In this document: piece after piece, positions 53,149-64,000 of the stretch | Layout: the number at the start of each line of letters is the position of its first letter | Numbering within the stretch: the first letter of the stretch is position 1 | From: Notospermus geniculatus | Taxonomy: Eukaryota; Nemertea; Pilidiophora; Heteronemertea; Lineidae | Reading direction: 5' to 3' | DNA: 64,000 bases | NCBI GenBank assembly: GCA_002633025.1 | Contig: NMRB01001512.1 | Coordinates: 60,490 to 124,489, forward strand | Position numbers and translations under genes: made by a program | Notes under the pieces: model-generated | Seen by the model: only the letters and a program-made list of their open reading frames with translations | The model's database searches: none | Told to the model about the DNA's origin: nothing

Positions 53149-54600
53149 GTCTGCTCTATCATCGGCGGATACTGAAGTTAACACAACTGGCCATCTTTCT
53201 TAGATGACAAATTGTGTCGTACTCAGTTTATGATGGACAGATAACCCAGTTTTGACTATGGGAGTGCCCTCATAGAGATAGCCCTAGTGTAGTCAGTAGC
53301 TTCTGTACATTGCAGTAGCAGTTTGACCAAAAATAGATTTTTACATTCCATTTTCTTTATGCATTTTAGAAGAATATTTTATGATATCCGTCCACTCTTT
53401 TCTTGAAATCTACACTTATCTTTTGTTATGGCAACTGTTGTGGTTTGTTCTTTGTTGAACGTCAAGCTCAGGTTGTATTATATACCGGTAGATACCTGAA
53501 CGAAATACTGGTACTTAAATACCAGAGGAAAACGAAAGCTGTTAGTTCTGTTGCCCCAGTCACAGCAAGGCCTATAGCCTACAGGTCAGAGAGGATTTCC
53601 TTTATGGCCTTGTGTTTGGCCTCTAGTGTTCCCTGGGCCAACATGTAATGTTATGTAAGTTTTGTAAAGCACTCTTTCGCTTCATCAGTACTCATGATAT
53701 GGCAGCGTGTCTGAAATCAGATCATGGGTAAGTACTAATACGACTCAAAACGCAGAGAAATTGAATGAGCAGGCGTCTTCTACCTCAGTTTTTACATGTA
53801 ATGTTGATCACTCTGAAGTTAATCTTGCCTGTATTCCCACGCTGTCATTCTTAGTGAATAAAGATCTGAAGCAGCAAAAACACTGTCTTGTCAAAAAGGT
53901 AAAAAGAAAGCCGTTTTCCATTAATCAACAATTGTTATTCTGTAAACATCTCTTTAAATGCAGCACTGGATAACTTGCTATTCCACAGCAGTCGACAATA
54001 GTAACTGATGATGAACTACTCCAGATTGTAGGATGATGCTTTGACTCTGATGTAAGTCACACTGTCACTCAGTGGGGTACCAGCAAACAAAAGGAGGCGC
54101 TGATCATCAACCAGGTTAAAACGCAAGTGCGCATGCTTTGCAATTGTTGAACGTCATCACGCGTCATTCTGACGTTACAAAAAACGACGTCATTCACAAC
54201 CCATGACTTCGATCATTGGCCTGTCGTTTACGCTAAAATGGTCAACTTTATCGATTTAATTCATCATGTTCCCACAGGGATATTTTCTCAAAAGCAATAA
54301 GATATATCTTAGCAGTTCTATACTTAATGATAGAAAAGTAAAATCAGAAATCGAGTCCAATGTTTTAGTTATATTTGGCCTAGAAACAGGGAGTGCGATT
54401 CAGAATTAATTGGAAAACAACGTTAGCCTCATTTTCAATGACACAGTTCTGACCTGGTTGATAGTCAGCGCTGCGTCGCGGATTAGGGTTGCCGGTACCT
54501 CATTACCATATCACAAAGTATTCATAATGATAAGTCATTCTGTTGATGAAACCACAGAAGTCTGTTGGTTATAGCCCCATGAAAGGGACTCGTGTGCTAT

Positions 54601-54696
54601 TCATCCTAAGAACATCAGGGGTTCTTGGCGCTCCCGCCCTTCATCACCACGACGACGGGAGCGAGCGTGAAGAACCCCTGATGTTCTTAGGATGAA
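54601..54696. repeat. Inverted repeat downstream of annexin
   Basis: TCATCCTAAGAACATCAGGG and the exact complement CCCTGATGTTCTTAGGATGA, with GCTCCCGCC/GGGAGCGAGC inside. Decayed version at about 59266-59358. Confidence 0.75.
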
Positions 54697-55910
54697 GGAT
54701 TTGGTACTCTGATCAAATGGGATGTTGTGATTCAAAATTACGGAAATGTACATGAGAGTACATGTATATCAAATACCAGGGGTGGGCATTAAATTCTGGT
54801 TTTGGCATGATGAGGGATAGGCTATGACAAGTCCAAACTGGATCAAAATGCACACTACAATATCCATGATACAATACACATGGTGTATAATACACTTCAG
54901 ATGAATGGCACGTCATACCGTTTCATCATATGGTGTCAGTTCTCTGAGGTGATGTATTAAACTGACCATGTTACATGACGTCACCAATATGAACAATGAA
55001 CACTTGATTACCATAAAAACATGAGCACTGAACCCGATACGCCTCAAGTCTACAAATAGTGATATGTTATGACTAAAAATGTATAATTTCACAAACTATG
55101 ACTGTATTATATTAAGACATGAACATCATGAATCTGTATTGTGGACCAAATACCAGAGGATTTGGCCGTTGAGGGAGAGCTCTAATACATGTATAATCAA
55201 AATCCTTCAGACAGTCACGGAAATGCACAGAACTTGGACTATGACGTGGTAATGCTAGTGATGTTACCGAATTTTCTAATGTCTGAAATTATTTTCAGCA
55301 AATGTTCAGTCTACCTTCATTCTCTATCCCCTCCTAGAATGAGGGGTTTCGTACGAAACTAAGTTGGTTGCCCATTTGCTATTTGCCGACAACTATCTGC
55401 CGTACTTTGCTATGGAAAGAGCTATTTCAAGGGGTGAGAGAGGAGAGTTCTGAAGATAGAGGAGAGTGAAGCCACTGCAGGAATGGGGCCAGCTCATTCC
55501 TGCACCAGCTTTGAAATAATATGACAGACAACGACACTGAAGACATTGATTAGGAGAGACCAGACATACGACATCAGATCACAATAGAGAGGGTCTTCAC
55601 GCACGACGATTCGTTATAAGTTTTGATCTACCGTATGCTTAGCAGATAATCTTTATCAGGTTGATGAGTGTCACAAACATAGTTCAAATACAGTAAGCAC
55701 AACTGTTACATTGTCAATCTTGACTCAATCGTCTGCATCATTACTCTGATTGTAACGACAACCCAGACATTCACGATATACAGCTGTCCTCAAATGGTGA
55801 TAGAAAGTAGGCCTAACTCCACAAGATCAGGGGGAGCTTTGCCAATTGGAATATCAGCCCCTATATATTTAAAATTCTATCTACATGTATTTTTGGTGGC
55901 AGTCTAGCAA

Positions 55911-56066
55911 AACCCGTCGGATGTCCCTGAATGATCAACAAGGGCTGTCAGATTGCCTGTGCATTGATCTGCTACTGTTACGCAGTCACTGTACATTTCA
56001 GCTATTGAAATGTGCGGGTTCACCAAGGTCATTAACACTTTACTCAAACGCGACATCCGTCGGGTT
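55911..56066. mobile_element. MITE with AACCCGTCGGATGTC ends
   Basis: Left AACCCGTCGGATGTCC, right GACATCCGTCGGGTT, short non-coding body. Repeated at about 60584-60738 in the second block. Confidence 0.65.
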
Positions 56067-56957
56067 ATCCTAGACCGCCTCACAAATAGTACAGAATGGA
56101 GCTATTCCTTCAGTTGTTCTTAATCCCCCTGCATGGAGACGTCCTTGTATAACTGAAGGGCAGGACTGTATACCAACCCCTTGGCTATTAATTTCTCATT
56201 TTTCCCATTCCAAGCAGCCAGCATTGTATATAACTTTCCAGCCATAATAACTGTCACAATATCACTGTATATCTTGCGCACATCACTATACATGTACACA
56301 TACATATCATAACATTATGCTTAATTTATTATATCGTACGAATACAAAACATCTGTTTCAAAACAACCTTCTCGTTTTATATAAACTCTTGTTCCATCGT
56401 CCTCCTGTATGCACACTCAAGTTTTATGTCCCCAACAAAAATTCTTGCAACACATTCATTAATAATGGTCACTCTTGATAAGAAATTGGTTTTTGAATAT
56501 TCATATTCTGACTACGAAGTCACAAAACTTAAGAAACTTTCTCTAATCAGGGGTGCTCATCTTGCCCCCAATAAGGAGTTGTTGAAGAGAGCCAAACAGG
56601 CGTAAAAAGTTGTATTCTAGCATCTCAATTATTTTTCAAACAAAAGATCATTTTCGAGAAAATATGTTGATGATCTTGCCAAAGTCAGAAATCATGGAAA
56701 CCGTGACAAAAGACTCTTTGATCTAAACTTTTTAGCTATAACGTCAGGTACTAAATTGACTAGCAGGGGAGTCTGCTAAAGCTAAGGTGTTGAATGCTTC
56801 AACAAGACCAAATGATGTCCACGTGGAGTGGTCCACTACGGAAGTTTGCTGGTCTCGTGGATGTGAAACACACTATAATATTAAATGAGAAAAAAGATGA
56901 AGAAAAAAGTGGCAAAAAATGGAAAGTTGCCATTCGACGCCTGTTTCAAGAGGGGAN

Positions 56958-57458
56958 AGATGAGAAGACGCTGATCAGAATCGTTATCTCGCGTTCTGAG
57001 GTAAGCAGAGAATATGAAAATGATGATCGTGTGAATCTTTTGAACAGGACTGTTCACTAAAGTGGAAGACAGTCTCAAAGTGTTAAACATTATTTGCCAG
57101 CAGCCTGTTCATGCTGTGTACCAGTTGATCCTTTCACAGCTTTAAAATTCATGCTCGAATTGGGTATTTGTTGAAATGTATGACTACTAGCATCCTCCCA
57201 CAGCAGGGGTTTTTACTTTGCAACCCTTCATCCACTCAGCCTTTGTGTGCGAGTGTATGAAGAGGAGCGAGACCAAAGCTCCGCTATGGGAGGTTGGACT
57301 ACAAGTTGAAATGTACCCTGCTTGTGTTTCAGATTGACATGGTTCAGATCAAGGCCTGTTTCCTGCAGCTGACCAACCAAACATTATATAATTGGATCAA
57401 GGATGACACCAGCGGCGACTTCAAGAAAATTCTTCTCAAAATTGTTGGGAGGGACTAA
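56958..57458 (+). pseudogene. Annexin exon 15 fragment and exon 16, second copy
   Basis: 56958-57000 is the end of exon 15 ([15 protein letters not shown]) cut at the n, with its donor intact; 57333-57458 is a complete last exon ending GRD-stop. There is no upstream gene of its own. Confidence 0.75.
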
Positions 57459-57692
57459 GTCTGCTCTATCATCGGCGGATACTGAAGTTAACAAAACTGG
57501 CCATCTTTCTTTCTTAGATGACAAATTGTGTCGTACTCAACTTATGATACATCCTCCCACAGCAGGGGTTTTTACTTCGCACCTCTTCATCCACTCAAAC
57601 TTTGTGTACAGAGTGTATGAACAGGAGCAAGACTAAAGCCCCGCTATGGGAGGATGGCCTACAAGTTGAAATATACCCTGCTTGTGTTTCAG

Positions 57693-57818
57693 ATTGACAT
57701 GGTTCAGATCAAGGCCTGTTTCCTGCAGCTGACCAACCAAACATTATATAATTGGATCAAGGATGACACCAGCGGCGACTTCAAGAAAATTCTTCTCAAA
57801 ATCGTTGGGAGGGACTAA
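57693..57818 (+). pseudogene. Annexin last exon, third copy
   Basis: Identical in length and protein to 53023-53148 and 57333-57458, with its own acceptor TTTCAG and the same preceding inverted-repeat element. Produced by a local duplication of about 360 bp inside the second block. Confidence 0.8.
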
Positions 57819-60800
57819 GTCTGCTCTATCATCGGCGGATACTGAAGTTAACAAAACTGGCCATCTTTCTTTCTTAGATGACAAATTGTGTCGTACTCAA
57901 CTTATGATGGACAGATAACCCAGTTTCGACAATGGGCGTGCCCTCATATAGATAGCCCTAGTGTAGTCAGTAGCTGTACCTTGCAGTACCAGTTTGACCA
58001 AAAATAAATTTTTACATATTCCGTTTTCTTTATGCATTTTAGAAGAATATTTTATGATATCCGTCCACTCTCTTCTTGAAATCTACACTTAACTTTTGTT
58101 GTGGCAACTGTTGTGGTTTGTTCTTTGTTGAACGTCAAGCTCAGGTTGTATTATATACCGGTAGATACCTGAAGGAAATACTGGTACTTAAATACCAGAG
58201 GAAAAGAAAGCTGTTAGTTCTGTAGCCCCAGGCGGAGAGGATTTCCTTTATGGCCTTGTGTTTGGCCTCCAGTGTTCCCTGGGCCAACAAGTAATGTTAT
58301 GTAAGTTTTGTAAAGCACTCTTTCGCTTCATCAGTACTCATGATATGGCAGCGTGTCTGAAATCAGATCATGGGTAAGTACTAATATGACTCAAAACGCA
58401 GAGAAACTGAATGAGCAGGCGTCTTCTACCTCAGTTTTTACATGTAATGTTGATCACTCGGAAGTTAATCTTGGCTGTATTCCCACGCTGTTTGTCATTC
58501 TTAGTGAATAAAGATCTGAAAGCACAGCAAAAACATTGTTTTGTCAAAAACGTAAAAACAAAGCCGTTTTCCATTAATCAACAATTGTTATTCTGTAAAC
58601 ATCTCTTTAAATGCAGCACTGGATAACTCGCTATTCCACAGCAGTCGACAATAGTAACTGATGATGAACTAGTCCAGATTGTAGTATGATGCTTTGACTC
58701 TGATGTAAGTCACATTGTCACTCAATGGGGTACCGGCAAACAAAAGGAGGCGCTGATCATCAACCAGGTTAAAACGCAAGTGTGCATGCTTTGCAATTGT
58801 TGAACGTCATCAGGCGTCGTGCGTCATTCTGACGTTACAAAAAACTGCGTCATTCACAACCCATGACGTCGATCACTGGCCTGTCGTTTACGCTAAAATG
58901 GTCAACTTTATCGATTTAATTCATCATGTTCCCGCAGGGATTTTTTCTCAAAAGCAGTAAGATATATCTTAGCAGTTCTGTACTTAATGATAGAAAAGTA
59001 AAATTAGAAATTGAGTCCAATGTTTTAGTTATATTTGGCCTAGAAACAGGGTGTGCGATTCAGAATTAATTGGAAAACAACGTTAGCCTCGCTTTCAATG
59101 ACACAGTTCTGACCTGGTTGATAGTCAGCGCCGCGTCGCGGATTAGGGTTGGCGGTACCTCATTACCATATCACAAAGTATTCATAATAATGATAAGTCA
59201 TTCTGTTGATGAAACCACAGAAGTCTCTTGGTTATAGCCCCATGAAAGGGACTCGTGTGCCATTCATCCTAAGAACATCAGGGGTTTTTGGTGCTCCCTC
59301 CCTTCATCACCATGACGACAGGAGCGAGCGCGAAGAACCCGTGATGTTCTCAGGATGATGGATTTGGTACTCTGATTAAATGGGATGTTGTGATTCAAAA
59401 TTACGGAAATGCACATAAACATGAGAGTATACTCAGTATTCTTCAAATACCAGGGGTCGGTATTAAATTCTGGTTTTGGCATGATGAGGGATAGGCTATG
59501 ACAAGTCCAAACTGGATCAAAATGCACACTACAATATCCATGATACAATACACATGGTGTATAATACACTTCAGATGAATGGCACGTCATACCGTTTCAT
59601 CATATGGTGTCAGTTCTCTGAGGAGATGTATTAAACTGACCATGTTACATGACGTCACCAATATGAACAATGAACACTTGATTACCATAAAAACATGAGC
59701 ACTGAACCCGATACGCACCTCAAGTCTACAAATAGTGATATGTTATGACTAAAAATGTATAATTTCACAAACTATGACTGTATTATATTAAGACATGAAC
59801 ATCATGAATCTGTATCGTGGGCCAAATACCAGAGGATTTGGCCGTTGAGGGAGAGCTCTAATACATGTATAATCAAAATCCTTCAGACAGTCACGGAAAT
59901 GCACGAAACTTGGACTATGACGTGGTAATGCTAGTGATGTTACCGAATTTTCTAATGTCTGAAATTATTTTCAGCAAATGTTCAGTCTACCTTCATTCTC
60001 TATCCCCTCCTAGAATGAGGGGTTTCGTACAAAACTAAGTTGGTTGCCCACTTGCTATTTGCCGACAACTACCTGCCATACTTTGCTATGGAAAGAGCTA
60101 TTTCAAGGGGTGAGAGAGGAGAGTTCTGAAGATAGAGGAGAGTGAAGCCACTGCAGGAATGGGGCCAGCTCATTCCTGCACCAGCTTTGAAATAATATGA
60201 CAGACGACGACACTGAAGACATTGATTAGGAGAGACCAGACATACGACATCAGATCACAATAGAGAGGGTCTTCACGCACGACGATTCGTTATAAGTTTT
60301 GATCTACCGTATGCTTAGCAGATAATCTTTAAATCAGGTTGATGAGTGTCACAAACATAGTTCAAATACAGTAAGCACAACTGTTACATTGTCAATCTTG
60401 ACTCAATCGTCTGCATCATTACTCCGATTGTAACTACAACCCAGACATTTACGATATACAGCTGTCCTCAAATGGTGATAGAAAGTAGGCCTAACTCCAC
60501 AAGATCAGGGGGAGCTTTGCCAATTGGAATATCAGCCCCTATATATTTAAAATTCTATCTATTTTTGGTGGCAGTCTAGCAAACCCCGTCGGATGTCCCT
60601 GAATGATCAACAAGGGCTGTCAGATTGCCTGTGCATTGATCTGCTACTGTTACGCAGTCACTGTACATTTCAGCTGTTGAAATGTGCGGGTTCACCAAGG
60701 TCATTAACACTTTACTCAAACGCGACATCCGTCGGGTTATCCTAGACCGCCTCACAAATAGTACAGAACGGAGCTATTCCTTCAGTTGTTCTTAATCCCC

Positions 60801-61657
60801 CTGCATGGAGACGTCCTTGTATAACTGAAGGGCAGGACTGAAAACCAACCCCTTGGCTATTAATTTCTCATGCTAGTGTGCACAACCACTGTATTTTTCC
60901 CATTCCAAGCAGCCAGCATTGTATATAACTTTCCAGCCATAATATTTTTAACTTACTGTCACAATATCACTGTATATCTTGCGCACATCACTATACATGT
61001 ACATACATATCATAACAAATTATGCTTAATTTATTATATCGTACGAATACAAAACATCTGTTTCAAAACAACCTTCTTGTTTTATATAAACACTTGTTCC
61101 ATCGTCCTCCTGTATGCACACTCAAGTTTTATGTCCCCAACAAAAATTCTTGCAACACATTCATTGATAATGGTCACTTTTGATAAGAAATTGGTTTTTG
61201 AATATTCATATTCTGACTACGAAGTCACAAAACTTAAGAAACTTTCTCTAATCAAGGGTGCTCATCTTGCCCCCAATAAGGAGTTGTTGAAGAGGGCCAA
61301 ACAGGCGTAAAAAGTTGTATTCTAGCATCTCAATTATTTTTCAAACAAAAGATCATTTTCGAGAAAATATGTTGATGATCTTGCCAAAGTCAGAAATCAT
61401 GGAAACCGTGACAAAAGACTATTTGATCTAAACTTTTAAATATAATGTCGGGTACTAAATTGACTAGCAGGGGAGTCTGCTAAAGCTAAGGTGTTGAATG
61501 CTTCAACAAGACCAAATGATGTCCACGTGGAGTGGTCCACTACGGAAGTTTACTGGTCTCGTGGCGAAACACACTATAATATTAAATGAGAAAAAAGATG
61601 AAGAAAAAAGTGGCAAAAAATGGAAAGTTGCCATTCGACGCCTGTTTCAAGAGGGGA

Positions 61658-63153
61658 AACGGTAAACTTGACTCAAAGTCTCAAAAACTGAAAATATGAT
61701 ATTTTCATCCTCTATACATATATATAAATATATATCATTAGTAAAAAGCATGTGCGTTATGCAGCCCTTACAACGAACCCCTAAGAATTTCAAGACCTTG
61801 AAACAGGCATGAAGGTCGTGGTATAAAATGCATAGAAAGTGCATTCTAAATTGTTAAGTTTTTCGTTGTAAAATCGTGAGCTAATGTCTTTGCCTTCAAA
61901 AATATCTAAGCCAATTGCCTAATCTAACAACCATCAACGTTCATTGTGAATTCAATGACTGAATTTGATGGAGGCCATCAGTAAAATGCTTGGCCTCATC
62001 CATGACCATGTCATCTAGTCTATAATATGCAGTAGCCTAGTACATTATATCAGTACATTGACACAACCATCCTACAAAGCACATTATGCCTATGACATGT
62101 TTGATAGATAATAATTTTTTCCAGTAATACATATGGCATACCCAACTCAATTGCAGCTGTTTTTCAGGAAAAAGATGCCAAGAATTATTTACAGGCCAAC
62201 GACATTCAATTTTTTGTCTACAATTTCATCATTTGAAAACTGACAGCACAGTTCATGAGAAAAATGTCAACTGCTAGCAAAACAAAAGCTCCTTTGGCCT
62301 GAAACACAGTCACTGCATTAAGTGACCCTTAATCTAATTAATAGTAGCACATCTTCCATTAAGTATTACTAAGGCCTGTGCCTTAGTAAGTATGAGATAC
62401 AAGCTGACAAGAGCGACACATTATATACTGTACAAGAATATTCAGTGATTGAGGTTAAGATTTCTAGATAAGTTAGGCTACAGTTTATGCATTACTTATG
62501 TATCATTCAACATCCATATTAAGCACCATAGGTCTACCGGTACAGGTATTCTAGGCCTAGACTAGGTCCACGGGCTGCAAGACTAGAGTTGACCGCAGCT
62601 GATTTAAATGCTTACTGCACCAGCCATCACCACAGGCCTGAAAACTCAAGCCTGTATTCTGGTGACTCAAATTGAGGGCCTATGCCTTTATGTATTGACC
62701 CAAATGAAGCATAGGCCCACCAGAAAAATTTGATCCTGTATGGGGGGCCTACAGAGTTAAATCGTCAGTTAGATGACACAGAGATTGTGACCTAGTTCCC
62801 AGTCCACACATTTCACTCCACGCTGTAGGGTGTCATGTTGATTAACTTACTCAACTCAATCATTAACTTCATATTAAATCATTATCATCAGCTTTGAAGA
62901 CGGCATGATTTCCTGGAGATAGCTCCAGGCAGCGAGAGGACGCATGACGTCAATGATGTTTTTCAGATAAGACTTCAAAGCTGGAGTCAAATGTGTCGAA
63001 CATTTGATGAGAAGAAATGGTGTTCATTTTCGATGATCAACTTCATCAGGTCGACAATTCTATCTCATCGAATCTGCATCAAGTCAAAAAATCTCACCTG
63101 ACGTGGAAGAGCCTGGTGGAGACGTCTGCTTAGGGAGGTTCCACTGTATTTAT
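61658..63153. other. Unique non-coding DNA
   Basis: AT-rich; no exon, repeat or RNA gene recognised on either strand. Confidence 0.4.
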
Positions 63154-63159
63154 GTTCAA

Positions 63160-63500
63160 CACAAAATAATTTCTGTTCAAAAGAAATGAATTCTTGTTCA
63201 ACAGAAGTTGCTTCTTGTTCAACAGAAGATTCTTGTTAAACAGAAGTTGATTCTTGTTCAACAGAAGTTAATTCTTGTTAAACAGAAGTTAATTCTTGTT
63301 CAACAGAAATTAATTCTTGTTCAACAGAAGTTGATTCTTGTTCAACAGAAGTTGATTCTTGTTCAACAGAAGTTAATTCTTGTTAAACAGAGGTTAATTC
63401 TTGTTCAACAGAAATTAATTCTTGTTCAACAGAAGTTGATTCTTGTTCAACAGAAGTTGATTCTTGTTCAACAGAAGTTGATTCTTGTTCAACAGAAACT
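63160..63500. repeat. 21-bp satellite, about 15 units
   Basis: Units of TTGATTCTTGTTCAACAGAAG, some with TTAATT or GTTAAACAG variants. Because 21 is a multiple of three, one frame stays open and reads as a LILVQQK heptad repeat; I take this as a by-product. Confidence 0.9.
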
Positions 63501-63789
63501 GTCCCGTACTAGCAAGACCTGTGCTGTGCATTAACATTCCCAATTGATTTCAGGCATTCACATTTCCCTATTGACACTCATAAAATAAGTCTACACATAC
63601 CACGTGGAACAGTTCGCAGCGTGGTTTCCATCCAAAACTCTCACTCCAATGTTGATGGTCCCCACACTGTCAGCAATGCAACGAAAGTTATGTGATTGAC
63701 AGAACACAAATATTATGATAAGATTATTCACGGGGAGAAGATTTTGCTATATCATGCAATCAAATGTTCTTGGCCAATCATGTGCAGCA

Positions 63790-63880
63790 GATTGCATCAT
63801 GTGATCATAGGATGTCACATCGTATCGGACACTCAATCATCGTATCGGATCCTAAAACCTCGTATCGGACAGCCCTCCTT
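63790..63880. repeat. Short CGTATCGGA repeats
   Basis: CGTATCGGAC occurs three to four times at roughly 20-30 bp spacing in the last 200 bp. Too short to classify. Confidence 0.4.
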
Positions 63881-64000
63881 GTTTCAGCCAATCAGAGCAT
63901 AGGCCTGTTGTTATAGTTGCTAGGCAATTTACATAATATAGCAAAGAGTGGATGGTAGGGAGTCCAATATGGATTTTTGTTGGATGAAGAAAAGTTATAT

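Larger units (their letters stand above)
53149..56956. other. Annexin 3' UTR and downstream DNA, first block
   Basis: No coding exon recognised. Candidate AATAAA at 53857-53862. The whole stretch is repeated at 57819-61657 with small differences. A 46-codon ORF (56465-56605) starting MVTLDKKLVFEYSYSDYEVT is preserved in both blocks with two amino-acid changes; its family is unknown to me and it may be chance. Confidence 0.5.
56958..61657. repeat. Tandem duplicate of 52627-56956 (annexin exon 15 to downstream DNA)
   Basis: Begins at the n (56957) inside annexin exon 15 and ends at the base where the first block stops (CAAGAGGGGA). Nearly identical throughout; about 360 bp longer because of an internal duplication (57460-57818). 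After 61657 the sequence is unique. Confidence 0.85.

Noticed and set aside
60870-61310. 146-codon ORF downstream of the annexin duplicate
   Set aside because: Its first two-thirds are interrupted in the sister block; low-complexity hydrophobic reading with no family resemblance.
63160-63500. CRISPR-like array
   Set aside because: Units are contiguous 21-bp tandem repeats with no spacers; the genome is eukaryotic.

Overview
This is eukaryotic genomic DNA: genes are split by GT-AG introns, introns are rich in short inverted-repeat (MITE-like) elements and tRNA-derived SINEs, and the protein families are animal. Several words recur (TACATGTA, ACCGGTA, TAGGCCTAGGCCTA), and near-identical blocks lie side by side with TE presence/absence differences. 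Together with the deuterostome-like proteins this suggests a highly heterozygous marine invertebrate deuterostome (echinoderm, hemichordate or amphioxus). I cannot name the species.

Layout: 154-1047 (+) last three exons of a UBE2O-like E2/E3 ubiquitin enzyme; 3734-5519 (+) an ATF4/ATF5-type bZIP gene with a uORF1/uORF2 leader; 8475-10624 (-) class III alcohol dehydrogenase (ADH5) with an assembly gap through its core; 11647-42047 (+) an ABCC1/MRP1-type transporter present as a truncated first copy (11647-23790), a nearly complete second copy (24498-39394) and an extra copy of its last four exons (40134-42047); 44664-53148 (+) a four-repeat annexin with a Gly/Tyr/Pro-rich and highly charged N-terminal part, with duplicated exons 2-4 (46913-47917) and two further copies of the last exon (57333-57818). 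The last 2.3 kb holds a 21-bp satellite and no recognisable gene.

Main biological observations: (1) the ATF4 leader keeps the delayed-reinitiation plan of vertebrate ATF4, with a 3-codon uORF1 followed by a uORF2 that overlaps the main start out of frame; (2) the ABCC1 gene carries three consecutive alternative exons, each exactly 311 nt and with the same phases, encoding the same 104-residue stretch of the second membrane domain, so only one can be used per mRNA; (3) the annexin has an Asp-tract / Arg-tract / Glu-tract linker between its prion-like N-terminus and the annexin core.

The tandem blocks often end at single 'n' characters (39591, 46263, 56957). Many are probably two haplotypes laid end to end by the assembler, which makes them useful as natural empty-site/filled-site pairs for dating transposon insertions. 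Exon coordinates were read by eye from splice sites and reading frame; every multi-exon model that is complete closes in frame.
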